Origin: an uncultured Muribaculaceae bacterium
GTDB lineage: Bacteria; Bacteroidota; Bacteroidia; Bacteroidales; Muribaculaceae
Direction: 5' to 3'
DNA length: 64,000 nt
Assembly (NCBI GenBank): GCA_910578075.1
Contig: CAJTPK010000005.1
Location: 1 to 64,000, forward strand
The notes beneath the pieces are model-generated. The model searched no databases, was not told the DNA's origin, and saw only the letters and a list, made by a program, of their open reading frames with translations. Made by a program: the position numbers and the translations under genes. Of this stretch, positions 16,445 through 24,899 are shown one piece after another. The number at the start of each line of letters is the position of its first letter. The stretch's first letter is position 1.

Positions 16445-16551
16445 AAGTAATTAATTATATTTAGATTAGGGCACTAAGATACACCAAAAAAATTCTTTCC
16501 TACCAAACAGGCTACAGTATACCATCGGAGGATTTGGCGCGTTATCTTTGT

Positions 16552-17250
16552 ATGGACGATATATTGAAAGGAAAGAAGGCCGCCCTCATCGACATGGACG
16601 GCGTGATCTATGACTCTATGAAGTATCATGCAAAAGCATGGGAACTGATGATGGCGGAAGCAGGTATACCCTGCACTGCCGAGGATGTCTACATCAACGA
16701 GGGAATGACCGGTCCGGCCCTGATAAACCTGCTGTCGCAACGCGCTTTCGGACATGGCGTTTCGAAAGAGCGAGCCAACGAGCTTTACGGTTTGAAAACA
16801 AAGTATTTCAGACAGGTGGGCAGAAACGAACCTATGCCGGGCACCGACCGTATGCTCAAGGCGCTGGAATGTATGGGTATCAGACGCGTGCTTGTCACCG
16901 GTTCTTCCCAATCCACACTCATTGACAATATCAACAATGATTACCCGAACGCTTTCATACCCGGCGACAAGGTGACGGCAAATGATGTCACCAAAGGTAA
17001 ACCGGATCCTGAACCGTACCTGAAAGGTCTCGCCATCGCCGGAGTGAAACCGGAGGAGGCCTTCGTTATCGAGAACGCCCCGCTTGGTGTACGCGCCGGC
17101 AAGGCGGCAGGACTCTTCACCATTGCCGTGACCACAGGTCCTATACCTCGCGAAGCTTTCGAAAAAGAAGGGGCAGACATCATATTCCCCTCAATGCCGG
17201 ATTTTGCCGATTATCTCACGACACTTTGTCGCGATAAAGTTTCCGAGTAA
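16552..17250 (+). CDS. HAD superfamily sugar-phosphate phosphatase / phosphoglucomutase-like
   Basis: 232 aa from ATG at 16552; an in-frame TTG six codons earlier is rejected. HAD motif I is IDMDGVIYDS with both catalytic Asp near residue 14, motif II is LVTGSS, motif III lies in TKGKPDPEPY and motif IV is VIENAPLGVRAGKAAG. The helical cap between motifs I and II has the beta-phosphoglucomutase subfamily layout, so the substrate is probably a small sugar phosphate. Motif IV has Glu-Asn where many relatives have Glu-Asp. The stop overlaps the aroB start by one base. Confidence 0.82.
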   Translation: MDDILKGKKAALIDMDGVIYDSMKYHAKAWELMMAEAGIPCTAEDVYINEGMTGPALINLLSQRAFGHGVSKERANELYGLKTKYFRQVGRNEPMPGTDRMLKALECMGIRRVLVTGSSQSTLIDNINNDYPNAFIPGDKVTANDVTKGKPDPEPYLKGLAIAGVKPEEAFVIENAPLGVRAGKAAGLFTIAVTTGPIPREAFEKEGADIIFPSMPDFADYLTTLCRDKVSE

Positions 17251-18311
17251 TGAGCACACGGATAATCGACACCGCTAATCTTGCCGAAGCTCTTGAGAAT
17301 GAGTTGACAGCTACGGAACATTGTGGACTGTTTGTTGTGACAGACTCCAATGTGAAAGAGATGGTGCTTCCTCGGCTGGCGTCAGTTTTGCAGAAACACA
17401 AGGCATCAATCATCTCTTTCACCGCAGGAGAGGAAAACAAGAATCTGGAAACGCTATCACAAATATGGCGGAAACTTTCAGACAACGGTGCCACCCGTAA
17501 ATCTCTGATCATAAACCTTGGAGGAGGAGTTGTGACCGATCTTGGCGGATTCGCCGCTGCCACTTTCAAACGCGGGATTCAGTTCATAAATATCCCGACA
17601 ACGGTGCTCGGTGCTGTCGATGCCGCTGTCGGTGAAAAGACAGGAATCGATTTCAACGGTCTCAAAAATGAGGTGGGAGCCTTCGCCTTGCCCTGGGCTG
17701 TGATGATATCCTCGGAACCACTATGTACGCTCCCTCAGAGAGAAATCAAATCCGGCTTCGGAGAGATAGTGAAGACTGCATTGATAACCTCTGAAAATTT
17801 CTATGCCCTCACTCTTAGCGAGAACATACTTTCCGACAATGATTCGCTACGTAATGTCATGACAATGAGCGTTGCAGAAAAACAACGCATCACTGACGAA
17901 GATCCTCTGGAGAAAGGATTGCGTAAGATACTCAACTTCGGGCATACCGCCGGACACGCATTCGAAACCATGATGATGGCACGAGGCGCAACTGTGAGTC
18001 ATGGCGAGGCAGTAGCAAACGGTATACTCGTCGCCCTCATTCTCAGCCACATGCTCACCGGCATGTCATCCGGAGAGATATACAGATACAGGGACGGCAT
18101 ACTGAGGCGCCACTTCTCCCCCATCGCATTCGGATGCAAAGACTATGAAGAACTGACGCGACTCATCAGCCACGACAAGAAAAATCCTTCAGCGGGCGAT
18201 ATCCGCTTCGTGCTTCTCGAATCTATCGGCAAGCCCCTCATCGACATCCCCGTAACAGTCCCCGACCTCCACACCGCCCTCGACATCTACCGCGACCTCA
18301 CCGGGTACTAA
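17250..18311 (+). CDS. aroB: 3-dehydroquinate synthase
   Basis: 353 aa, full length. It converts DAHP to 3-dehydroquinate, the second step of the shikimate pathway, in the cytosol with NAD and a metal ion. Marks are GEENKNLETLSQIWRKL, the glycine-rich NLGGGVVTDLGGFAAATFKRGI, PTTVLGAVDAAVGEKTGID, and the metal ligands in KSGFGEIVKTALI, NFGHTAGHAFE and SHGEAVANGI. It overlaps the HAD gene by one base (TAATG), so the two are translationally coupled. No other aro gene is in the window. Confidence 0.95.
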   Translation: MSTRIIDTANLAEALENELTATEHCGLFVVTDSNVKEMVLPRLASVLQKHKASIISFTAGEENKNLETLSQIWRKLSDNGATRKSLIINLGGGVVTDLGGFAAATFKRGIQFINIPTTVLGAVDAAVGEKTGIDFNGLKNEVGAFALPWAVMISSEPLCTLPQREIKSGFGEIVKTALITSENFYALTLSENILSDNDSLRNVMTMSVAEKQRITDEDPLEKGLRKILNFGHTAGHAFETMMMARGATVSHGEAVANGILVALILSHMLTGMSSGEIYRYRDGILRRHFSPIAFGCKDYEELTRLISHDKKNPSAGDIRFVLLESIGKPLIDIPVTVPDLHTALDIYRDLTGY

Positions 18312-18345
18312 AAAACTATAATCAAAGATTTAGCCGCTTAATAGA

Positions 18346-18377
18346 TTTGGCAATTCTCTGATTTATATGTAAATTTG
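18346..18377 (+). promoter_or_regulatory. Promoter of the restriction-modification operon
   Basis: TTTG at 18346-18349 and TAAATTTG at 18370-18377 are exactly 20 bp apart, a near-ideal Bacteroidota promoter. The endonuclease start follows 33 bp after the -7 box. Confidence 0.7.
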
Positions 18378-18409
18378 TAATCTGTCTCATAATCTAAAAA
18401 AAACAAATC

Positions 18410-19159
18410 GTGGTGCACAAATACAATCTTGGTTTTATCTCAGATGAAGATATTTACAAACACGTGAAACAGACCGTGGAGGCTTATCGTCGTGAGATAA
18501 CACTTGGCCAGTTTAACGAGAATATCATTGACCCGATCAAATTGACATTTGATGCAAAAGTTTATGGCAAGACTATTCAACAGGCTGTCGAAGATGAATG
18601 TTTCCGCCAGATAGACAAGTCAAACACCAACCGCATCGGGTATTTTCACCAGAATCTTTTCCGTTACGCCGGCAATGGCTGGGTTGTACCTGCTGCAGGT
18701 TTCGATGTGGAAAATGACGAACTGCATATCTATGTCGAAATGAAAAACAAACACAATACCATGAATTCGGCATCATCTCAAAAGACATATATGAAAATGC
18801 AGGGGAAACTACTTGATGATGATGAAGCCACATGTTATCTTGTCGAGGTTATCTCAAAACGCTCAAGAGATGACGCATGGCGCGTTTCGCTTGATGGCAA
18901 ACCTCGCGAGCATAAAAAAATCCGCAGAATGTCAATGGATAAATTTTATGCTCTTGTATTCGGTATAGATGATGCATTCTATAGATTATGCTCCGCTCTT
19001 CCCAAAATTATCGAAGATGTGGTAAAAGACAATCCCAGCCTTACCCTCAAAAATAGTGTATACGAAGAACTCACAAAAAAGCATGCGGATATACTATCCA
19101 GCCTATATCTGCTTGCATTCTCCACATACGAAGGTTTTGATAATATCAATTGCAGATGA
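18410..19159 (+). CDS. Type II restriction endonuclease, Eco47II family
   Basis: 249 aa from GTG at 18410 (a second GTG follows directly and could be the true start). The sequence matches the RE_Eco47II family in its opening HKYNLGFISDEDIY and IIDPIKLTFDAKVYGK. The likely PD-(D/E)xK catalytic centre is NDELHIYVEMKNKHN near residues 103-115, with the acidic residue, Glu and Lys in place. Known members cut GGNCC; that specificity is inferred, not seen. The stop overlaps the methyltransferase start (ATGA). The pair sits between core genes and has a lower G+C look than aroB, which suggests acquisition. Confidence 0.88.
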   Translation: MVHKYNLGFISDEDIYKHVKQTVEAYRREITLGQFNENIIDPIKLTFDAKVYGKTIQQAVEDECFRQIDKSNTNRIGYFHQNLFRYAGNGWVVPAAGFDVENDELHIYVEMKNKHNTMNSASSQKTYMKMQGKLLDDDEATCYLVEVISKRSRDDAWRVSLDGKPREHKKIRRMSMDKFYALVFGIDDAFYRLCSALPKIIEDVVKDNPSLTLKNSVYEELTKKHADILSSLYLLAFSTYEGFDNINCR

Positions 19160-20517
19160 ACAGAGACACTCATATATCGTTAAACAACTTTGCTGATATT
19201 GCCGGAGTTTCTCGTGCTACTGTTGACAAATGGGTTGCCAATGGCAAATGTACCGTCCATCTTGATGAAAACAACAGGAAATATCTTGTTGCCTCTGAAC
19301 TTTCATCATTTCCTGAAATACACGCGATGTTGTACAATTCATGGAATGAAGAGCTTACAGACAGACCAAGAAGAATTTTCACTTCAGTAGAGCTATTTGC
19401 AGGCGGAGGAGGACTCGCATTGGGGATGCACAAGGCCGGTTTCAAACATCTTTTGCTTAATGAGTTTGACAAAGATGCATGTGCCACGCTCAAAAAAAAC
19501 ATGCCTGACTGGAACGTGGTACAAGGAGACATCCATGATATCGATTTCACCCCTTATTCGGGCAAAGTAGATTTTTTGACAGGAGGTTTTCCTTGCCAGG
19601 CATTTTCTTATGCAGGTAAACGTCTCGGATTTGAGGAAACCAGAGGTACTCTTTTCTTCGAATTAGCCAGAGCTGTCAAAGAAATACAACCTAAAGTTTT
19701 TTTAGCTGAAAATGTAAAAGGTTTACTTGAACACGATAAAGGGCGTACAATCCAGACAATCAAATCTGTGATATCGGAACTCGGCTATACGCTTTTGGAG
19801 CCACGTGTGCTACGAGCAATACAATACAACGTCCCTCAAAAAAGGGAGCGTATTATTCTTGTTGCAATTCGTAATGACATCGCACCTTTTGTTAATTTCA
19901 GATGGCCTTCTGTTTGCGGGGATCTTCGAACACTTCGTGATGCTTTCTTTAAAGGAGATCTTTATGATTGCGATGTGCCTGACAGCGAAGGTCAAAAATA
20001 TCCAGCGGCTAAAGAACGCGTGATGAAGCTGGTTCCCGAAGGAGGAGACTGGAGAAATTTACCCCCCGATATAGCTGAAGAATATATGAAAGGAAGCTAT
20101 CATCTTGGTGGAGGCAAGACCGGTATGGCTCGCCGTCTGTCAATGGATGAAGCAAGCCTTACGCTTACCTGTGCTCCTGCACAGAAACAGACCGAAAGAT
20201 GTCATCCCATAGAGACTCGTCCTCTGACCATACGGGAATATGCACGAATCCAGACTTTTCCTGACGATTGGGAATTTTGCGGTTCTCTTTCTTCAAAATA
20301 TAAACAGATTGGCAATGCGGTTCCCGTAAACTTAGCCTGGGCAATCGGACGCGCGGCATTACGTTTATTTAATCAAATCGACACAATTATACCTCAGAAT
20401 ATTATTGATAAATCCGCCTTTTCATATCAGCCTGTAAACAAGCTCCATGGCATTTTTGAAGGAATGCTTTGTGACAACCCTCAAAATGAGAACAAAGATC
20501 CGGAACTACCTGGATGA
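19156..20517 (+). CDS. C5 cytosine DNA methyltransferase with N-terminal HTH
   Basis: 453 aa from the ATG at 19156 that overlaps the nuclease stop. Residues about 8-30 form a helix-turn-helix (FADIAGVSRATVDKWVANGK), then a linker. The methyltransferase follows: motif I SVELFAGGGGLALGM, motif IV GGFPCQAFSYAGK with the catalytic Cys, motif VI ENVKGLL, motif VIII QKRERIILVAI, a target-recognition region, and motifs IX-X ending GNAVPVNLAWAIG. It should protect the site cut by the partner nuclease by making 5-methylcytosine. An added HTH in such enzymes is known to allow control of their own operon; the nuclease gene lies first, so repression would affect both. Confidence 0.92.
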   Translation: MNRDTHISLNNFADIAGVSRATVDKWVANGKCTVHLDENNRKYLVASELSSFPEIHAMLYNSWNEELTDRPRRIFTSVELFAGGGGLALGMHKAGFKHLLLNEFDKDACATLKKNMPDWNVVQGDIHDIDFTPYSGKVDFLTGGFPCQAFSYAGKRLGFEETRGTLFFELARAVKEIQPKVFLAENVKGLLEHDKGRTIQTIKSVISELGYTLLEPRVLRAIQYNVPQKRERIILVAIRNDIAPFVNFRWPSVCGDLRTLRDAFFKGDLYDCDVPDSEGQKYPAAKERVMKLVPEGGDWRNLPPDIAEEYMKGSYHLGGGKTGMARRLSMDEASLTLTCAPAQKQTERCHPIETRPLTIREYARIQTFPDDWEFCGSLSSKYKQIGNAVPVNLAWAIGRAALRLFNQIDTIIPQNIIDKSAFSYQPVNKLHGIFEGMLCDNPQNENKDPELPG

Positions 20518-20667
20518 CGTGGAAATTTAAAAAATTTTTTAATAATTTTTATATCGGATGAACCAATTCGGGAGTGATGATGTTTTAGTATCGTAAGATG
20601 AAAAGATTCTTACACTGCTATAAGCGTTCTGAAAAAGTTGTTATTGTTGTTTTAATTGAAGAAATTT

Positions 20668-20691
20668 GGTCGACGTGAGTCGACCTTTTTC
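20668..20691 (+). terminator. Intrinsic terminator after the R-M operon
   Basis: A perfect 7 bp stem GGTCGAC/GTCGACC with GTGA loop (20668-20685) is followed by TTTTTCT. It is 150 bp past the methyltransferase stop. The stem overlaps a reading frame that runs into the WYL gene, which supports the later start chosen for that gene. Confidence 0.85.
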
Positions 20692-20732
20692 TATTTATCT
20701 CCTATTGTTTTCTATTTATCACCTGCTGAGAA

Positions 20733-20763
20733 TTGAGAAACTAAAAACTTATTATTATCTTTG
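20733..20763 (+). promoter_or_regulatory. Promoter of the WYL-obgE operon
   Basis: TTG at 20733-20735 and TATCTTTG at 20756-20763, 20 bp apart, with the WYL start codon only 7 bp past the box. Transcripts would be almost leaderless. Confidence 0.65.
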
Positions 20764-20770
20764 CAGCGTA

Positions 20771-21673
20771 ATGGCAAGAGACCTTATAAGCAGATATGTA
20801 TGGATAGTCGATACCCTCAACCGCTACGGCAGGCTGACACGCGAGGAGATCGACCGCCTCTGGATGCGGTCACCTTACGGCGACGGCAATCCTATCCCGC
20901 CGCGTACGTTCTTCCATTACCGCCGTGCCATCGAGGAGAATTTCCATATCGACATCCTCTGCAACCGCAGCGGTGAATATTACATCGACCAGGATGGGGA
21001 TGAGCGCAACCGCCGGTTTACCAACTGGCTTCTTGACTCCTATGCCGTAAGCAACGCCATGAAAGAGTCGCACGCTGCCTCAGGTCGTGTGCTGGTTGAG
21101 GATGTGCCTTCGGCCCGTGAATTCCTCCCGATTGTGCTCGAGGCAATCGGATCCACTGAGAAGATCAGTTTCACCTATGCGGGATTCAACCGCTCGAGGG
21201 CGGAATCCGACATCCTGTTCCATCCATATTTTGTGAAGCGATACAAGCAGAGATGGTATATGGTTGGACTCCGCGAAAAGACCTCCGATATACGCACATA
21301 CGCCCTCGACCGTGTGAAAGACATGAGGCTTGTCAACTGTCCTTTCACCATGCCGGAGGATCTTGATCCGGAGCAGTTTTTCGATAATATAATAGGCATA
21401 ACGCTCTCAAAGGCACAAGTGCGGGTGGTAAAGATACGCACTACGCCGCAGCAGGCGAAATATTTCCGGGCGCTACCTCTCCACCATTCGCAACAGGAGG
21501 AGATACACGACAGTTTCTCCATATTCACCTACAGGCTGAAGCTAAACTATGAGCTTGTGCATGAACTCCTCGGATACGGGTCTGATGTCACCGTGCTCGC
21601 GCCTAAGGAGTTGCGGGTGATGGTGACAGACGAGCTCCGCAAGTCGCTGCAACAATACGAGCAGACAGAATAA
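20771..21673 (+). CDS. WYL-domain transcriptional regulator
   Basis: 300 aa from ATG at 20771; the longer frame starts inside the upstream terminator and is rejected. The N-terminus is a winged-helix region (SRYVWIVDTLNRYGRLTREEIDRLW). The WYL domain is in the middle with PYFVKRYKQRWYMVGL and the following RTYALDRVKDM, where the Arg residues bind nucleotide or ssDNA ligands in relatives. A WCX-type C-terminal domain closes the protein (VHELLGYGSDVTVLAPKELR). Such proteins regulate DNA-damage, defence or metabolic genes. It is first in a unit with the nucleotidyltransferase gene 23 bp on, and lies just behind the R-M system. Confidence 0.85.
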   Translation: MARDLISRYVWIVDTLNRYGRLTREEIDRLWMRSPYGDGNPIPPRTFFHYRRAIEENFHIDILCNRSGEYYIDQDGDERNRRFTNWLLDSYAVSNAMKESHAASGRVLVEDVPSAREFLPIVLEAIGSTEKISFTYAGFNRSRAESDILFHPYFVKRYKQRWYMVGLREKTSDIRTYALDRVKDMRLVNCPFTMPEDLDPEQFFDNIIGITLSKAQVRVVKIRTTPQQAKYFRALPLHHSQQEEIHDSFSIFTYRLKLNYELVHELLGYGSDVTVLAPKELRVMVTDELRKSLQQYEQTE

Positions 21674-21696
21674 AGAATCTTCCGATTCCAGCATCT

Positions 21697-22752
21697 ATGA
21701 CTATAAAGCAATTAAACTCACATATCATCAGCTGCGATGCCTCCATAAGGGATGCTCTTGAGATTTTAAACGATCTCTCGGGCAGTCCGATGACCCTTTT
21801 CGCTGTTGATGACAACCAAAAGCTCCTCGGCACAGTGACCGGCGGTGATATACGGCGAGCCCTCCTGCGCGGGTTACCTCTCTCGACTCCGGTGAACGAG
21901 GCTATGAACACCGGATTCACTGCAATCGATTCAGACCGCAACATAGCAGCCAAGGTGGCTGAGGGGAAACGCAGAAAGCTGAAACTCATACCAGTCACTG
22001 AAAACGGAATAATCACAGATATAATAAACCTTGACAAAATCAAGGCGCTTCTTCCGATCGATGCCGTGATGATGGCAGGAGGCAGAGGCGAGAGATTGCG
22101 TCCGCTGACCATCTCGACACCGAAACCTCTGCTGAAAGTCGGCGGCAAGCCCATTATCGACCGCAATGTGGAAATTCTTGAGCAATACGGAATCACCAAT
22201 GTGTTTGTCACCGTCAATTATCTTCACGAGCAGATCGAGGAGCACTTCGTCCGCCGCAATGAATCCCTCCCCACCCCACCGGCGAATGTCAGATGTGTCC
22301 TCGAGCCGCGCCGCCTCGGAACGCTCGGAAGCATCTCCCTTGTGGAAGGGTTCCGCCACGACAACATCCTTGTGATGAACTCCGACCTGCTCACCGCCAT
22401 AGATTTCGAAAAGATGTGGAAACATCATATGAAATCCGGTGCGGATCTGACGATGGGAGCGGTGCCTTATGTGGTATCCGTGCCCTTCGCGATAATGCAG
22501 ACCGACGGCACGCAGGTGAAAGGTCTGGAGGAGAAACCGACATACAACTATTTCGCAAACGCCGGCGTTTATATGATGCGCAGGGAGCTCCTCGACCGCA
22601 TTCCGCAAGGCGAATATCTTGATGCCCCGGATTTCATCACTTCACTTATCGCAGCAGGGCGCCGTGTGGAGTATTTCCCCATAGAAGGTCGCTGGATAGA
22701 CATCGGCTCGCCCGATGACTACCGCACCGCAAATGAATTATTAAGCAAGTAA
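21697..22752 (+). CDS. CBS-domain sugar-phosphate nucleotidyltransferase
   Basis: 351 aa. Residues 1-115 form a CBS pair (HIISCDASIRDALEIL; LLGTVTGGDIRRALLRG). Residues 125-351 are a nucleotidyltransferase of the RmlA/GlmU type: AVMMAGGRGERLRPLT pyrophosphorylase loop, PKPLLKVGGKPIIDRN, LVMNSDLLTAIDFEKMW metal site, and IEGRWIDIGSPDDYRTA. The same CBS plus NTP-transferase layout is found in PtmE-type enzymes that activate amino-sugar phosphates for surface glycan or nonulosonic acid synthesis. The actual sugar cannot be told. It sits 8 bp before obgE, an odd partner. Confidence 0.85.
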   Translation: MTIKQLNSHIISCDASIRDALEILNDLSGSPMTLFAVDDNQKLLGTVTGGDIRRALLRGLPLSTPVNEAMNTGFTAIDSDRNIAAKVAEGKRRKLKLIPVTENGIITDIINLDKIKALLPIDAVMMAGGRGERLRPLTISTPKPLLKVGGKPIIDRNVEILEQYGITNVFVTVNYLHEQIEEHFVRRNESLPTPPANVRCVLEPRRLGTLGSISLVEGFRHDNILVMNSDLLTAIDFEKMWKHHMKSGADLTMGAVPYVVSVPFAIMQTDGTQVKGLEEKPTYNYFANAGVYMMRRELLDRIPQGEYLDAPDFITSLIAAGRRVEYFPIEGRWIDIGSPDDYRTANELLSK

Positions 22753-22760
22753 TTTTAGAA

Positions 22761-23933
22761 ATGGCTGATTCAAACTTCATAGATTACGTAAAGATCCTTT
22801 GCCGTTCAGGCAAGGGAGGCGCAGGCTCGCGCCATTTCCATCGAGCAAAATATATACCCAAAGGTGGACCGGACGGAGGCGACGGAGGCCGCGGCGGACA
22901 TATAATCCTAAGAGGCAACCGCCACATGTGGACCCTTCTGCCGCTTCGCTACCGCAGACATGTCTTCGCCACCAACGGACAGAGCGGTGGTGAAAACCGC
23001 TCGTCAGGAAAGGATGGAGAGGACCAGATAATCGAAGTGCCGGTGGGCACAACTGTTTTCGATGCGGAAACAGGTGATTTCCTATGCGAGATTACCGAGG
23101 ATGGAGAAGAGATAAAACTCCTGCGCGGTGGTAAAGGAGGATTGGGCAACTGGCACTTCGCCACTGCCACAAACCGCGCACCGCGATATGCGCAGCCCGG
23201 ACAGCCATCTATTGAGAAAGCTGTGGTGCTTGAGCTGAAGCTCCTCGGAGATGTCGGATTGGTAGGATTTCCCAATGCCGGGAAATCGACTCTTCTTTCC
23301 GCCATCTCAGCTGCGAAGCCGAAAATCGCTGATTATCCCTTCACCACCATGGAACCGAGTCTCGGCATCGTGGACTATCGTGGCGACCGCTCTTTTGTAA
23401 TGGCTGATATTCCCGGTATAATCGAGGGCGCGAGCGAAGGCAAAGGTCTTGGCCTCCGCTTCCTGCGTCATATCGAGAGGAATGCGGTGCTGCTCTTCAT
23501 GATTCCTGCTGACTCCGATGATATACGCCGCGATTATGAGGTGTTGCTCAATGAATTGAAAGAGTTCAATCCCGAACTTGCCGACAAGAGCCGTGTGCTG
23601 GCCATATCCAAATCCGACATGCTTGACGATGAATTGCGCGAAGAGCTTGCCAAGGAGTTGCCCGACGGGGTTCCGACGGTATTCATCTCCGCAGTTACCG
23701 GACAAGGTCTGACCGAGCTCAAGGATCTTTTATGGCGTGAGATCAACTCAGAAGAGAACAAGAATAATTTCACCATTACCCACCGCAAGCTCGACATACG
23801 TCATCGTGTGCAGGAAGAAGATGATTTCATCTTCGAACAGGAGGAACCGGAAGAGGATGACTTCTCCAACATGACCGACGAGGACTGGAACGAAGAATTC
23901 TGGGATGAGGAATCAACTGTGAATCCGGACTGA
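22761..23933 (+). CDS. obgE: Obg GTPase
   Basis: 390 aa. The glycine-rich Obg fold fills residues 1-160 (CRSGKGGAGSRHF, GGRGGHIILRGN, LLRGGKGGLGNWHF). The GTPase domain has G1 GFPNAGKST near 171, switch II ADIPGIIEGASEGKGLG, and G4 SKSD. An acidic C-terminal tail follows. It is an essential 50S ribosome-assembly and stress GTPase. The stop overlaps the next start by one base (TGATG), so translation is coupled to the acyltransferase gene. Confidence 0.96.
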   Translation: MADSNFIDYVKILCRSGKGGAGSRHFHRAKYIPKGGPDGGDGGRGGHIILRGNRHMWTLLPLRYRRHVFATNGQSGGENRSSGKDGEDQIIEVPVGTTVFDAETGDFLCEITEDGEEIKLLRGGKGGLGNWHFATATNRAPRYAQPGQPSIEKAVVLELKLLGDVGLVGFPNAGKSTLLSAISAAKPKIADYPFTTMEPSLGIVDYRGDRSFVMADIPGIIEGASEGKGLGLRFLRHIERNAVLLFMIPADSDDIRRDYEVLLNELKEFNPELADKSRVLAISKSDMLDDELREELAKELPDGVPTVFISAVTGQGLTELKDLLWREINSEENKNNFTITHRKLDIRHRVQEEDDFIFEQEEPEEDDFSNMTDEDWNEEFWDEESTVNPD

Positions 23934-24748
23934 TGCAGACAATCGATCTTACCAAGATTATAAGAAGCCGTGTAGGAGGTTGGAAAGGGAAGATGATTCC
24001 AGGCTTCCTCCTCTGCGGACTCGAACGGCTGATACACCAGAAAGAGCTGAATGAAGTGCTGGAGAAAACATACCCCACCACCGGCACAGAGTTTGCCGAA
24101 GGAGTATACAGCCATTTTAATGTATCACTGATTCCGGAAGGGATGGAGAACATCCCCGGCTCCGGTCGCTTCATTTTCGCATCCAACCATCCTCTCGGAG
24201 GACTGGACGGCATAGGGCTCATAGCGATATTGGGCAGAAAATACGGTGATGAGAATGTGCGGTTTCTTGTGAACGACATGCTCATGAATGTGGAGCCATT
24301 ACGTCCGGTATTCCTCCCCATCAACAAATACGGTTCTCAGGGAAGAGACGCTGCCCGTGCCATCAACGAGGCATATGCGTCTTCCGGGCAGATGATCATA
24401 TTCCCTGCTGGACTTTGTTCCCGCCTCGGCGACGACGGAAATATCAAGGATTTGAATTGGAATAAATCATTTGTGGCAAAAGCGATTGAATATCAGCGTG
24501 ACATAATTCCGGTGCATTTCATAGGCGAAAACTCTCCCCGCTTCTACAAGACTGCACGCCGGCGCAAGAAACTCGGCATAAAAGTCAACATAGAGCAGGC
24601 TCTTCTACCTGCCGAGCTGTGCGGCGCACGCGACAAGACATTCCGTGTCGTATTCGGCACCCCTATTTCATGGGAGAGTCTTGCGGCAAGTGGAAAATCA
24701 CATTCCGCACTCGCTGCCGAAATCAAGGAAAGGGTCTATGCCCTCTGA
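23933..24748 (+). CDS. PlsC-like / lyso-aminolipid acyltransferase
   Basis: 271 aa. The acyltransferase motif is SNHPLGGLDGIG near residues 84-94, which spaces His and Asp by five residues, instead of the HX4D of ordinary PlsC. That version is characteristic of OlsA/GlsA-type enzymes and hemolysin-like acyltransferases that add the second fatty acid to ornithine or glycine lipids. Further family blocks are VFLPINKYGSQG, IIFPAGLCSRL and VVFGTPISWESL. In Bacteroidota, glycine lipids and N-acyl amino acids need such a step, so a membrane-lipid role is likely. It overlaps obgE by one base. Confidence 0.75.
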   Translation: MQTIDLTKIIRSRVGGWKGKMIPGFLLCGLERLIHQKELNEVLEKTYPTTGTEFAEGVYSHFNVSLIPEGMENIPGSGRFIFASNHPLGGLDGIGLIAILGRKYGDENVRFLVNDMLMNVEPLRPVFLPINKYGSQGRDAARAINEAYASSGQMIIFPAGLCSRLGDDGNIKDLNWNKSFVAKAIEYQRDIIPVHFIGENSPRFYKTARRRKKLGIKVNIEQALLPAELCGARDKTFRVVFGTPISWESLAASGKSHSALAAEIKERVYAL

Positions 24749-24843
24749 CCGCACCCATCGCCACCGGCAACTATCGGAACGCAGCAAATTGCCGCCAGAC
24801 ATTCGTCTTATTTATAAAATTTCAAAATATTTCAGCAAATCAA

Positions 24844-24874
24844 TTGACAGTTTCAAAGGATTTAATTAATTTTG
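24844..24874 (+). promoter_or_regulatory. pyrG promoter
   Basis: TTG at 24844-24846 and TAATTTTG at 24867-24874 with 20 bp spacing, 25 bp before the GTG start codon. Confidence 0.7.
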
Positions 24875-24899
24875 CATCCCGTACTAATACTAATTAGAC

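Larger units (their letters stand above)
15931..16551. other. AT-rich gene-poor stretch with protease promoter
   Basis: About 620 bp, very AT-rich, between the divergent C10 protease and HAD phosphatase genes. It contains the leftward -7 box and a palindrome described separately, a 54-codon minus-strand ORF at 16280-16444, and a TATCTTTG box at 16543-16550 that lies too close to the HAD start codon to be its promoter. No RNA gene was recognised. Confidence 0.6.

Noticed and set aside
20666..20770. 35-codon extension of the WYL gene
   Set aside because: It begins inside a perfect terminator hairpin and before the -7 box, so it cannot be on the transcript.
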